Origin: an uncultured Porphyromonas sp.
GTDB taxonomy: Bacteria; Bacteroidota; Bacteroidia; Bacteroidales; Porphyromonadaceae
Length of the DNA stretch: 64,000 bases
NCBI GenBank assembly: GCA_900539155.1
Contig: UQBE01000005.1
Span: 1-64,000, forward strand
Direction: 5' to 3'
Shown: in pieces, positions 8,611 through 17,501 of the stretch
How the letters are laid out: each line of letters starts with the position of its first letter
Numbering within the stretch: the first letter of the stretch is position 1
The notes under the pieces: generated by a model
Databases searched by the model: none
Seen by the model: the letters and a program-made list of their open reading frames with translations, nothing else
What the model was told of the DNA's origin: nothing
Position numbers and translations under genes: made by a program

Positions 8611-11127
8611 TTATTGTGCGATGATTACCTTGTCCGTCTGCACGCTGTCGGAGGATATCGTACGAACGATGTATAGCCCGTCAGGAAGCTCGCTGACGCC
8701 CATGTCGATGCGCTGGCAGGGAGCTGTGCGGTAGTCCCGGAGTAGTTGCCCTGTAGTGTCGTATAGTTGCAGAGCCTCGAGCGCAGAGCCCTCGACGATG
8801 ATTGTGCCGTAGGCGTACTGTACGGTCGTAGTTCCTCTGTCGACTAGCTCCTGGAGGTGACGTGGCGAAGCTTCAAAGGCGTAAACGAAGTCTATGAAGT
8901 GCTTCTCTTTGCCCTCGCTTAGGCTCCAATACTCAGCCTTCTGGCAGTAACCCGTGAGGTCGTAGAGGAACTCCGCGAGCGTACCTCCACCCTCTGTAAA
9001 GGGTCGCTTAGGCCAGAAGACCCGTGCCGTCCGCTCTGGTGCATACTGGAATCGCAACTCATATACAGGCTTAGCAACACCCTTGTCGGCATCCTTCTCA
9101 CCTTCTGGGTACTCGAAGTTGACCGCTTGATAGTTCTTTAGGAGTCCGTCGTTGTCCCACTGGTACACCTCGCCCTTGAAGTAGCGCCAGTTGAACTGAG
9201 CGGCTGAGGTCTTCATCTCGCTCTTCTGTCCCTGCTCGTTGTAACTATAGAAGGTTTTTGCCGAGGGCGCGGTGATGGATGGACGCTCTTGTGAGAGGTC
9301 AGGTGCGCCAAATTGCTCTTCGATGAGCTGACCCTTCTCATTGTATATGTACTCGTACATCACCTGAGCCTTCTCGTCTACCCAATAGTCTAGCTGACCA
9401 TCCGGACGGTAGTGTATTTTGTAGTCAGCCATCAGATTATCGTAGAGCTTCATCTGACGACCGGTCAGGAGCCCCTGGTCATCATATGTGAAGTGTGCAA
9501 ACATACTTGGCTTGCCATCTCCATCGTAGTCCGTGGAGATAGTCGTGGCGATGTCGGAGATTCGTCCCTGCGCGTCGTAAGAGATGGCATTGTGCTGGGA
9601 GATTGAGCCATCAGGCTTGGTCTCGGTACGGCTGATCCATCGCTTGTTTTCATCGTAACCATAGGTATAAGTGTAGAGGTCCGGGTGAGGCTTCGAGGGC
9701 TCTACCTTGGTGAGATAGTACTGATATGCGCTAGCCTCTGCAAAGGTAGCCGTAAGCTTGCCGTCTGCCATCAGATCAAACTGCATATCCTTGAGGATAT
9801 CCTCGCCGCCAAACTGGAGGGTCTCGAGCTGGTATCCCTCATCTGGCGTAGCGACCACCTGATAGGTCTCACCCTGGGGGAGGAAAGCTAGGTCCTCGGT
9901 GTCTAGTCCTTTGAGAGCTAGCTGACCATGCTCTGCCTTTTCGATGGTGACCTTGGCGTAGCTGCTGTAGAGCGGTGTGGGGATGGAGTTATCATTGTCG
10001 TTCTTAAAGTAGAGAGCCCAACCCTTGCGTCTGGCGACGCTTGCAGCCTTGGGGGACCACACGTTTGCCTCTGTATAGTCAATCTTGACGCCCTTTGCGT
10101 AGATTTTGAAGGCAGGCTTCGTAGCGTCGTACTCGGCACTGTGGTCTGCAAGTCCATCGACGATGGCGAGGGTAGCCTCGGCGGGAAGGGCACTAAGGTG
10201 CAGGCTGAGTAGTTTGAGCTTCGGACAGTTGGACACGGTCACTTTGGCGAGGGACTTGTTGTGTTCCAGATATGCCTCTTTAAGCCCCGACAAATCGGAG
10301 AGGTCTACCGCTTTGAGAGGCGTACAGTCCGACAGATACAGATACTCTAGTTTATCTGTCTTAGGAAGCTGGACGGTCGCGAGCTCGCTACAGCGGGAGG
10401 CTGTGAGCATCTCTAGAGCTGTACAGTCAGAGAGCTCTAGAGCTGTGAGGTTTGTTCCCTCGACGTTGAGGGTCGTGAGCTTGGTCAGTCCGGTCATCTG
10501 GAGCTTAGTCAGTGGGTTGCGCTCTAGCTGGAGGCTCTTGACATTGGTCAAGCCTGAGAGATCCAGCGACTTTATTTCACCGTTTTGCAACTGTATCTCC
10601 TCTAGTGCCGTGCAACCTGTGAGGGTGACGCTCGTGAGCTTCATACAGGAGTTTGCCTCGAGCTTCTTCAGTCCCGTGCAGCCAGTCAGATCTAGTGTGG
10701 GGATAGAGGTGCGGGCACAGATGAGTTCTTGAAGAGAGGTGACGCCCTGGACCTGTAGGTCTGTCACGCCGCTGTTCTTGACGTTGAGCTTTTCGATAGA
10801 TTGCGACTTGGTTAGGTCTACCTGTGAGAGTACGTTGGCGTAGTCGCAGCGAATGGACTTGACGGAGCCGCGAATTGTAATCTCGAGCTGGGTGGGCTGG
10901 TAGGCGGTGCGATCCGCTGCGTAGGCCTCAGCGACGCCCTCGATGGTTATGCCCTCACCCTGCACAGCTAGTGGGAGAGAGGTGGGCTCATCGTCATCAT
11001 TGGTGGGAAATGCGGAGAGCTTAATTCGGATGACATTTGTCTGGTCAGCTTGCTGAGCTGGTAGAGGGGCGTACATAGCCATCCCGAGGAGAGCTAGTAG
11101 TGTGGCGATTAGTAATCGATGGTTCAT
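8611..11127 (-). CDS. LRR surface protein with YD-like repeats and T9SS sorting domain
   Basis: The 838-residue protein opens with a signal peptide (LLIATLLALLGMAMYAPLPA). About ten LRRs follow (LTxCTxLxxLxL type) to residue about 320. Then comes a short InlB-type beta repeat (VTIEKAEHGQLALKG). A central region of about 250 residues has YD/RHS-like strands (ISYDAQGRI, FTYDDQGLLTGRQ, YIYNEKGQLIEEQFG). The end is a T9SS C-terminal domain (LQLYDTTGQLL, DGLYIVRT, KVIIAQ). It is predicted to be a surface-anchored adhesin-like protein. It is first in a two-gene operon, with a TACCTTTG promoter about 40 nt upstream. Confidence 0.87.
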   Translation of the reverse strand: MNHRLLIATLLALLGMAMYAPLPAQQADQTNVIRIKLSAFPTNDDDEPTSLPLAVQGEGITIEGVAEAYAADRTAYQPTQLEITIRGSVKSIRCDYANVLSQVDLTKSQSIEKLNVKNSGVTDLQVQGVTSLQELICARTSIPTLDLTGCTGLKKLEANSCMKLTSVTLTGCTALEEIQLQNGEIKSLDLSGLTNVKSLQLERNPLTKLQMTGLTKLTTLNVEGTNLTALELSDCTALEMLTASRCSELATVQLPKTDKLEYLYLSDCTPLKAVDLSDLSGLKEAYLEHNKSLAKVTVSNCPKLKLLSLHLSALPAEATLAIVDGLADHSAEYDATKPAFKIYAKGVKIDYTEANVWSPKAASVARRKGWALYFKNDNDNSIPTPLYSSYAKVTIEKAEHGQLALKGLDTEDLAFLPQGETYQVVATPDEGYQLETLQFGGEDILKDMQFDLMADGKLTATFAEASAYQYYLTKVEPSKPHPDLYTYTYGYDENKRWISRTETKPDGSISQHNAISYDAQGRISDIATTISTDYDGDGKPSMFAHFTYDDQGLLTGRQMKLYDNLMADYKIHYRPDGQLDYWVDEKAQVMYEYIYNEKGQLIEEQFGAPDLSQERPSITAPSAKTFYSYNEQGQKSEMKTSAAQFNWRYFKGEVYQWDNDGLLKNYQAVNFEYPEGEKDADKGVAKPVYELRFQYAPERTARVFWPKRPFTEGGGTLAEFLYDLTGYCQKAEYWSLSEGKEKHFIDFVYAFEASPRHLQELVDRGTTTVQYAYGTIIVEGSALEALQLYDTTGQLLRDYRTAPCQRIDMGVSELPDGLYIVRTISSDSVQTDKVIIAQ

Positions 11128-11168
11128 TGCTTTAAGTTTTGTTGATTAGTGTTGTGTTACGTTGCGAG

Positions 11169-11176
11169 CAAAGGTA
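11169..11176 (-). promoter_or_regulatory. -7 box of the LRR operon
   Basis: TACCTTTG on the minus strand, about 42 nt before the start codon of the 8611-11127 gene. Confidence 0.55.
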
Positions 11177-11565
11177 ATAATTTTTCTCTTAGTACACAAT
11201 AGGACTATATCGATTCATTTATGTATTACTGTGGAGCTATTCATCTGCCTCTCTAGAGGAGTGGTCCAGTGGTCGGTGAAAGTGCAGGAACCATCTCTAT
11301 ACAAAGCTGTTATCAGCCAGGAACTCTACAGTATCCTATGGCTCTAGAGGAAGGTCTCTCTCTGGAGGAAAGCATCCATCGTCACGAAAAAATGAAACAA
11401 TTGCTCCAGAGGAGCGAGACGCCCCCTCCGGAAAAGTCATATCACTTTTGCGGAAATGTCGAACCACTCCTCCGCAGAAGTCGGGACACTTTTGCGTAAG
11501 AAAAGTTTCGTCCCCCCCAGAAGAGTTTATTCATTCTCCTAGGGGGTCAGATATGAGCGGGTCGA
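11177..11565. other. Intergenic stretch without recognised gene
   Basis: I see no supported coding sequence. Short pyrimidine/purine-biased motifs such as CCTCCGCAGAAGT and CACTTTTGCGG recur imperfectly (11400-11500). No clear terminator for dnaX was found. Confidence 0.5.
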
Positions 11566-13347
11566 CTACTTGATGCGCAGACCGAGCGTCTTGGAGAGGT
11601 AGGCGACCTCCTTGTAATTGTCGATGTAGTAAGCAGCGCGCTCCTGTGCGGTGGAGGCGTGCTGTGTCTGCTCGACAGCGGTGACCTCGGTAGTAAGTGT
11701 CAGATGGTCGTTGCAGAGCTGCTTCTTGAGATAGCGCAGTAGCGGGCGAGCGATACGCTCGAAGGAGTCTAGCTGTATGTTGCTCACGAGTGTCACGGTG
11801 AGGCTATGCGGTGGGTCGAGACGCGGAGTCACCGTGTGGAGGAGCTGAGAGAGATAGGCATCCTCGGTGAGCTCATCATCAGCGTATGCGAGCCACCACT
11901 TCAGTAGCTCATCCTCGGAGACCGGCTCATCCCGAAGTTCGCTACCACGATTGCTCTCCGAGTCGTCTGAAGTCGTCGTCTCCTCCTGCGACACTAGGCG
12001 CTCCTCGGCCTGCTTCTTGATTTGAGAGATACGCAGAGAGGTAGCTCCCGTGGGTTGGTACTGCTTAGGGGGTGTGGCTAGCGGAGTGTCCTTTTTTTTT
12101 TGCTCTGGGGTGGCAGCTACCGATGGCTGAGCGGGAGTGACCTTTGCGGTGGTCGCCTGATAGGGGGCTGCTGGCTCAGTCGTTTTTGCCTCTGCCTGAG
12201 CGGGCGTGGCTGGTGCAGGAGGAGTTACGGTCGTGGCACTCTTGAAGGCACCACACATCTCGGAGATGCCCATGAGCGTTAGCTCGACGAGTAGCCGCTT
12301 CGCCTGCGAGGAGCGGTAGTTGCGCTCGCAAGCGACCAGCTTGGATACGGACTTATAGAGGAAGAGCGGGTGAATCTGCTGAGCGAGCGTCATGAAGCGC
12401 TCTGCATTGGCTCCTGTATAGGGGAAGAGTCGCGCCGTCTCGGGTGTCCGCGCTACCAGCAGATTGCGCATGAAGTCAGCTAGTCCGATGATGAGCTGCC
12501 GCATAGCGACCCCTTTGCCTAGGAGCTCATCGAGGAGGAGGAGTGCCTGCTTGTAGTCACCTCCATACAGATAGGAAGTGAAGTAGAAGTAGTACTCGTC
12601 GTCTAGGATGTTGAGCACTTGTAGCGTCTGCTCGTAGGTAATGACGCCCCCCTGGGCGGTACTCGCTAGGCGGTCGAAGAGTGATAGAGCGTCGCGCATA
12701 CCACCGTCGGCAATCCGCGCTATGGTGTCGAAGGAACGAGCGTCGTACTGTAGTCCCTCGGCATCGGCTACACGGCGTAGCTGCTCGGCAATCTGCTCTG
12801 GCGGTATCGGCTTGAAGTCGTAGACCTGACAGCGGGAGAGGATGGTGGGGAGGACTTTGTCCTTCTCCGTAGTGGCTAGTATGAAGACGACGTAGCTGGG
12901 GGGCTCTTCGAGGGTTTTGAGAAAAGCGTTGAATGCTCCCGAAGAGAGCATGTGTACCTCGTCAATGATGTAAACTTTGTACTTACCTCTCTGAGGACGT
13001 ATGTAGACATCCTCGTTGAGCCGTCGGATATCGTCGACGGAGTTATTGGAAGCCGCGTCTAGCTCATATATATTAAAAGCTCTCTGATGGAGGGCTGCCT
13101 GACAATTGTCGCACTGCCCGCACGCCTCGCCCTCGGGAGTGAGGTGCTCGCAATTGATGGTGCGCGCGAGGATACGCGCCGCGGAAGTCTTGCCGACACC
13201 GCGTGGACCACAGAAGAGGTAGGCATGGGCTATCTTGCCCTGCTGTATGGCACTCTGGAGCGTGAGGCAGATAGCCTCCTGCCCGAGCATCTCTCCGAAG
13301 GTCTGCGGGCGATACTTACGAGCAGATACGATGAAGTTGTCACTCAT
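11566..13347 (-). CDS. dnaX: DNA polymerase III subunit gamma/tau
   Basis: This is the clamp-loader ATPase of the replisome. From ATG at 13347 the protein has 593 residues. It shows Walker A GPRGVGKT (47-54), zinc-binding cysteines at about 66, 76, 79 and 82, Walker B IIDEVHML (about 127-134) and the sensor region LSRCQ. A Pro/Ala-rich linker begins near residue 380, followed by a C-terminal tau-like domain. I chose 13347 rather than an upstream ATG (13386) because MSDNFIVSARKYRPQ is the conserved N-terminus and its ATG overlaps the stop of the upstream transporter (ATGAGTGA). Codons 416-419 contain ten consecutive A residues with A AAA AAG in frame, a likely frameshift or slippage site that would give a short gamma form (see findings). 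Confidence 0.97.
   Translation of the reverse strand: MSDNFIVSARKYRPQTFGEMLGQEAICLTLQSAIQQGKIAHAYLFCGPRGVGKTSAARILARTINCEHLTPEGEACGQCDNCQAALHQRAFNIYELDAASNNSVDDIRRLNEDVYIRPQRGKYKVYIIDEVHMLSSGAFNAFLKTLEEPPSYVVFILATTEKDKVLPTILSRCQVYDFKPIPPEQIAEQLRRVADAEGLQYDARSFDTIARIADGGMRDALSLFDRLASTAQGGVITYEQTLQVLNILDDEYYFYFTSYLYGGDYKQALLLLDELLGKGVAMRQLIIGLADFMRNLLVARTPETARLFPYTGANAERFMTLAQQIHPLFLYKSVSKLVACERNYRSSQAKRLLVELTLMGISEMCGAFKSATTVTPPAPATPAQAEAKTTEPAAPYQATTAKVTPAQPSVAATPEQKKKDTPLATPPKQYQPTGATSLRISQIKKQAEERLVSQEETTTSDDSESNRGSELRDEPVSEDELLKWWLAYADDELTEDAYLSQLLHTVTPRLDPPHSLTVTLVSNIQLDSFERIARPLLRYLKKQLCNDHLTLTTEVTAVEQTQHASTAQERAAYYIDNYKEVAYLSKTLGLRIK
12067..12102 (-). promoter_or_regulatory. Predicted dnaX slippery site (A10, A AAA AAG)
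   Basis: The minus strand reads GAG CAA AAA AAA AAG GAC, so the heptamer A AAA AAG is in the same phase as the known Escherichia coli dnaX frameshift site. After a -1 shift, eight codons precede a TAA at 12067-12065. The +1 frame reaches TAG after three codons. A run of ten A residues could also cause transcriptional slippage, as known for Thermus dnaX. Confidence 0.6.
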
Positions 13348-14626
13348 GTTCCTCAGGTTTGTCTTCGTCTGTGAGCTTCTCGTCACGCTCTTCTCGCTCT
13401 GACTGAGTCAGCGCTGAGAGACCATTGCTCTGCACGATGCGAGAGAGACGCTCGAGAGACTTCGCCTCTTGGAGCTCCGTAGAGGCTGTCGGCTTGGCTT
13501 TTGAGCCAGGCACGAAGTCATGACGATAGAGATTGATAAAAAGTACGATGAGGGATAGAATCAGCGGTCCGAAGATAACGCCCCAGAATCCGAAAAGCGA
13601 GAGACCGATGAAGACGCCGAAGATGGTGATGAGTGGGTGAATGTTTGCCATCTGCTTCTGTAGGAGCAGACGAGCGACGTTGTCCACACCACCGATAACT
13701 ATGAAGCCGTAGACAGCTAGCAGTATGGCATTGAGCCAGTCCCCGTTGATACCCATGACGACCGCTATGGGAATCCACACAATCATCGTACCTAGCACGG
13801 GGATGATGGTGGTGAAGGTCGTCAGCACGGCAAAGAGCAAAGCATTGTCCACTCCGAAGATAAGGTACCCGATATAAGCGAAGACGCCCTGTACGAGTGC
13901 AAGGAGCGGGATGCCGATGGCATTGCTCTTGACGATGCTGATGGTCTCGTTGGAGACAGTTTTCTTGTTTTTTTCCGTGAATGGCAGGAGTTCCTCGACG
14001 GCTGCCTCAAACTGGTCATATCCTCGTAGCATAAAGTATAGGAGGAAGAGAATAACGAAGGCATTTAAGAAGAAGGATGACATCCCTTGGAGCAACCCTT
14101 TCACCAGATTTGTGGAGAAAGTGGTCAGTCGCTGGAGGTTATCGTTGCTCCAAAGCTCAATGCCAAACCGGTCTTCCACATGCTTGATCATATCCTGCGC
14201 CTGGGTCGTCAGCACATTGAGCGACTCTGGGTCGAAAGAAGAGAAAAGGTCGATCAGCATCAAGACGATACCCAGCAGCGGTATGAGAAAGAAGAAGATA
14301 GCCTCCACCGTCAGTAGCGAGGCCGCCCAGTTACGTCCCCAGTGCTTACGCTCTACGAGCCACCGCATCTGACCTCTCAAGAGGACATAGATGGTCAGCG
14401 CCCCCAGCACGCCACTCATATAGGGTAGCGCGTGCTTGCCAATGATGAATAGCAAGAGTAGGATGAGTACAATCAGCGATGTGCGTGGCGTCCAGAAGGT
14501 GACCTTATGGACGGGCTCACTAGGCTGCGCCTGTCCCCCTTTTGCATCTGAGATGTTGAGTCGCTCATCACTCTCAGAGTTAAGCGAATGCGGATTGGAA
14601 TGATTGGATGCGTCTAGCTGTGTCAT
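13340..14626 (-). CDS. AI-2E family transporter (PerM/TqsA-like membrane protein)
   Basis: The 428-residue protein has a short hydrophilic N-terminus, an early pair of membrane segments (LIVLILLLLFIIG), a long central soluble or coiled region (about 125-215) and a C-terminal block of membrane helices with the conserved PLLALVQGVFAYIGY, TTIIPVLGTMIVWIPIA and GVFIGLSLFGFWGVIFGPLI segments. That is the AI-2E/UPF0118 family. Members export or exchange various small molecules; the substrate here cannot be told. Its last 8 nt overlap dnaX, implying coupled translation. Confidence 0.9.
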   Translation of the reverse strand: MTQLDASNHSNPHSLNSESDERLNISDAKGGQAQPSEPVHKVTFWTPRTSLIVLILLLLFIIGKHALPYMSGVLGALTIYVLLRGQMRWLVERKHWGRNWAASLLTVEAIFFFLIPLLGIVLMLIDLFSSFDPESLNVLTTQAQDMIKHVEDRFGIELWSNDNLQRLTTFSTNLVKGLLQGMSSFFLNAFVILFLLYFMLRGYDQFEAAVEELLPFTEKNKKTVSNETISIVKSNAIGIPLLALVQGVFAYIGYLIFGVDNALLFAVLTTFTTIIPVLGTMIVWIPIAVVMGINGDWLNAILLAVYGFIVIGGVDNVARLLLQKQMANIHPLITIFGVFIGLSLFGFWGVIFGPLILSLIVLFINLYRHDFVPGSKAKPTASTELQEAKSLERLSRIVQSNGLSALTQSEREERDEKLTDEDKPEEHE

Positions 14627-14654
14627 ACGGGGTAACCACTAAGTGTATTGCATC

Positions 14655-14662
14655 CAAAGGTA
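14655..14662 (-). promoter_or_regulatory. -7 box of the transporter-dnaX operon
   Basis: TACCTTTG on the minus strand, 29 nt upstream of the transporter start codon. Confidence 0.55.
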
Positions 14663-14702
14663 CGAAAATTAGACTATCCACAAGAACTCCCAGCGACACC
14701 CG

Positions 14703-14805
14703 CAGGGCCGACGCATTATGATCGCTCTGTCAGGAACTACACATGAGCGACCAGCGAGGAGTAGAGAGGTCGATGAGTTCATTATAATATAATGCGTCAG
14801 CCCTG
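14703..14805. mobile_element. MITE-like element, 103 bp with 17-bp terminal inverted repeats
   Basis: CAGGGCCGACGCATTAT (14703-14719) and ATAATGCGTCAGCCCTG (14789-14805) are inverted repeats with one mismatch. The interior (14720-14765) reappears in inverted orientation at about 42218-42266 next to another AATGCGTCAGCCCTGG (42297-42312), and AATGCGTCAGCC also occurs at 52217. It has no coding capacity. Its right end touches the start of the duplicated island segment at 14806. Confidence 0.6.
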
Positions 14806-15194
14806 GGATGCAAAGATAGTGCTTCGGCTATGCCATATTAAAGCTCATCTTTCTTTATCTCACGATTATTTGTCTTTCGTCGGGCACGTCTTGGGTATCT
14901 GAACGGAGTTTGGCACGGCGATTCTCTATTGAGAGGCTGTGGCGTATCACCACATTGCGGGCTTCCACTTCGCCTGCAAGACGAAGATAGCGGGAATATC
15001 CCTGAGATGTGTTACCACCTTTGGCAAAACCTTCTGCCTCCTGTATTAAATGTTGTACTTCGTGAAGCAACACGCCTTCAATCTGTTGGTCGAAGGGTGC
15101 ATTGGGGGTTCCGATTGTCACCACCATACCATAATTGATGGGGTCAAAGTAGCCTAACGTGCCTCCTCTCGAAGTGTAAGAAGAGAACAATCTT
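14806..15194. repeat. 389-bp segment duplicated at 25877-26265
   Basis: The two segments align without gaps at an offset of 11,071 bp, with only a few base differences (for example AAGCTCAT/AAGTACAT and CCTAACG/CCCAATG). The segment carries the last 112 codons of the HExxH gene and the promoter region of the DnaE-like gene. The match ends just before the insertion sequence. Confidence 0.9.
14855..15194 (-). pseudogene. 5'-truncated copy of the HExxH protein gene
   Basis: This is the C-terminal half (equivalent to residues about 99-210) of the protein encoded at 25926-26558, including the HEVQH motif and the stop codon. Upstream of RLFSSYTS the frame runs into the end of the IS, so the N-terminal half is lost. 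It is probably not expressed as a functional protein. The DnaE-gene promoter copy beside it (TATCTTTG on the minus strand near 14811-14818) points towards the AI-2E transporter. Confidence 0.75.
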
Positions 15195-15196
15195 CG

Positions 15197-17298
15197 CCCA
15201 AGTTTCACGGCAAAAATGAATTTCGGGGCATTTTGCAGCGAAACTAGATGAGGCGAGAGTCGTAACTGATTGAGTGTCAAAGGGGGCTTTTGGCGAGTGA
15301 GGCGGATCCCGATTTGTAGGACACTTTTGGGTGAAATATTTGTCGTTACTTTGCGCCATGCACGCAAATGTTCAGACCCGTTTCAACCCAGCCATCGGCG
15401 AGAAGGCTCCTTACTATCGACTGAAGGAGTCTTATCGTGATGTGCGGGGAAATGTCCATTCGCTGATCTTGCTCAACGTCGGCTTTGACCCCTCCATTGA
15501 TGCCCTGCAGGCTAAGAAGATAGCTCGTGCACTAACGAATAGGTTTGAGAATCGCCACGCCACGACGCTCTTCTCCGAACGGCTCAATGAGTTGACTGAG
15601 CACGAACAAGCTAAGGCTGACGAGTGGTGGAATAGGATGATTCAGGAGGGCGGCATAGACCGCTTTGACAAAAGGGAGCAGGCTGCTCGCAAGGAGGCGG
15701 AGCACTACATTGACCTGAACACCGCCAAGCACACCGATGCCCGCAATGTGGGTGCTGAGTGGCTTTGCAAGCAAACGATCGATAAGCTAGAGCTGGAGAG
15801 CTTTTTGAAGCGTCAAGGTTGGTCCGAGCAGTCCATCCACACCGCTCTCTCGGCACTGATCGTTCGCACTGTCTACGCCACCTCGGAGCACGCCTCTTAC
15901 TTCACCATGCGTGACAATTCGGCGGCTGCTGAGCTTTACTCAGGTCGCCCTGATTGGCTTCCAGGCAGGAATGCACTCTACACGATTACTGACCAACTCT
16001 TTGCCCTCAAGGAGCAACTCGAGCAGCATCTCTGTATGATGACTGACCACCTCTTTAATATAGACAATAAGCTGATGCTGTTTGACTTGACTAACTTCTA
16101 TTTTGAGGGAAGCAAGCGCAACAGCCAGAAGAGCAAGTTTGGTCGCTCCAAGGAAAAACGTTCCGACTGCAAGATCCTTGTCTTGGCGCTGTGCATCAAC
16201 AAAGAGGGCTTCATACGCTACTCTTCGATCCTCGAGGGCAATACGGCTGATCCGAAGTCTTTGCCCGATATGATTGAGAGCTTGGCTCAGAAAAGCCCTG
16301 CCAGAAAGGAAAAGACGCTGATCGTCATGGATGCGGGCATTGCCACTGAGGAGAACCTAACGAAGATCAAAGCGAAGGGCTACAACTACCTCTGCGTCTC
16401 GCGTACGAGGCTGAAGGAGTACACCCTCCGAGAGGACCACAAGTGTGTCGTCGTGCAGGACTCCAGCAAGCGAGAAATAAAGCTTCGTGAGGTGCACACA
16501 GCTCCCGATGAGGACTATTTTCTAGAGATTACCTCCCCCTCAAAAGCGATGACCGAAGCCTCTATGAACAGGCAATGGCACAGTCGTTTTGAAGCTGAGT
16601 TGGTCAAGATCAACGAGGCGATCAAGAAGAAGGGCGGCACGAAGAAGTACGAAAGGGTCGTGGAGCGAACAGGCAGAGCCATAGAGCGTTATCCGTCGAT
16701 TGCACGCTACTACGAGATAAACTACATTCGCAGTGAGGAGAAGCCCCTAGAGATGCAAGAGGTGGCTTGGAAGATCAAAGACCTCTCCAAGGTAGAGGGC
16801 GGTCACGGCGTTTACTTCCTGCGCACCAACGTCCGTACACTAGACGAGCGCACTACTTGGGACTATTACAACTTGATCCGAGAGATAGAGTGCACGAATC
16901 GTCAGCTCAAGACGGACCTACACTTGCGCCCGCTCTTTCACCAGACGGATCAGCGCAGCGATGCCCATCTTTTCTTTGGCCTGCTCGCTTACTGGGTTGT
17001 CAACACCATACGCTGTGGGCTCAAGGCGCAGGGTGAGAACTGCTACTGGCGAGAGATCGTGCGACGTATGTCGACGCAGAAGTTGGTCACCACCGAAGGC
17101 GTCAATCCGCTGGGCGAAAAGGTCGAAATGCGACAATGTAGCAAGCCCTCGAAACAGGCCTCCGAGATCTACCAAAAGCTAGGTTTACGAGAAGCCCCCT
17201 TTCAGGAAAATCAAAATCTGTAGGACACAAAGTTCATAACCCAAACGCTCTCGCCCGCACCCAGCAACCATTACACGCTTTTCCCTGTGAAACTTGGG
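15197..17298 (+). mobile_element. IS1634-family-like insertion sequence
   Basis: The element is bounded by inverted repeats CCCAAGTTTCAC (15197-15208) and GTGAAACTTGGG (17287-17298). It is about 2.1 kb with one transposase gene. I see no clear target-site duplication (flanks TTCG and TCGA share only TCG). On the left it abuts a truncated copy of the HExxH gene and on the right a truncated small gene, so rearrangement or deletion probably followed insertion. Confidence 0.8.
15358..17223 (+). CDS. IS1634-family transposase
   Basis: The protein has 621 residues from ATG 15358. The DDE catalytic acids are visible in LFDLTNFYFEG (about residue 242), IVMDAGIATEEN (about 324) and REIECTNRQLKTDL (about 510), with the family-typical FGRSKEKRSDCK and LFFGLLAYWVVNTIRC segments. 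An in-frame ATG at 15331 exists, but TACTTTG at 15347-15353 resembles a promoter -7 region, so the start at 15358 (MHANVQTRFNP) is preferred. The frame is complete, so the IS may be active. Confidence 0.93.
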   Translation: MHANVQTRFNPAIGEKAPYYRLKESYRDVRGNVHSLILLNVGFDPSIDALQAKKIARALTNRFENRHATTLFSERLNELTEHEQAKADEWWNRMIQEGGIDRFDKREQAARKEAEHYIDLNTAKHTDARNVGAEWLCKQTIDKLELESFLKRQGWSEQSIHTALSALIVRTVYATSEHASYFTMRDNSAAAELYSGRPDWLPGRNALYTITDQLFALKEQLEQHLCMMTDHLFNIDNKLMLFDLTNFYFEGSKRNSQKSKFGRSKEKRSDCKILVLALCINKEGFIRYSSILEGNTADPKSLPDMIESLAQKSPARKEKTLIVMDAGIATEENLTKIKAKGYNYLCVSRTRLKEYTLREDHKCVVVQDSSKREIKLREVHTAPDEDYFLEITSPSKAMTEASMNRQWHSRFEAELVKINEAIKKKGGTKKYERVVERTGRAIERYPSIARYYEINYIRSEEKPLEMQEVAWKIKDLSKVEGGHGVYFLRTNVRTLDERTTWDYYNLIREIECTNRQLKTDLHLRPLFHQTDQRSDAHLFFGLLAYWVVNTIRCGLKAQGENCYWREIVRRMSTQKLVTTEGVNPLGEKVEMRQCSKPSKQASEIYQKLGLREAPFQENQNL

Positions 17299-17470
17299 TC
17301 GAGGAGCAGCTGTTCTCTACGGAAACATAGTCATATTTGGGGTCAATAGAAAGACCGTCACGAACAAACACCTCCTTATAATAGAATGCTTCGAGGAAAC
17401 CTCTTGCATCTGATGTGGGTTCATCCCTACCAAGGTTATGTATGGCTACTACCATGCATACAAGAACCAT
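17299..17470 (-). pseudogene. Truncated small secreted/lipoprotein-like gene
   Basis: About 57 codons remain before the frame enters the IS end. From ATG 17470 the peptide starts with a hydrophobic MVLVCMVVA. A second ATG at 17498 begins MKK in another phase, and a run of seven A residues (17495-17489 on the minus strand) separates the phases. Removing one A would give MKKLFVIPLMVLVCMVVA, a convincing signal peptide. It is therefore either a frameshifted or a phase-variable gene, truncated by the IS. The function is unknown. Confidence 0.5.
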
Positions 17471-17501
17471 AAGAGGAATAACAAAAAGTTTTTTTCATGG
17501 C

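Noticed and set aside
13347..13386. Longer N-terminus of dnaX
   Set aside because: The extra 13 residues lie inside the transporter gene and are not part of the conserved DnaX start.
15197..17298. A confident target-site duplication of the IS
   Set aside because: The flanking bases share only TCG, too short to call, and both neighbours are truncated.
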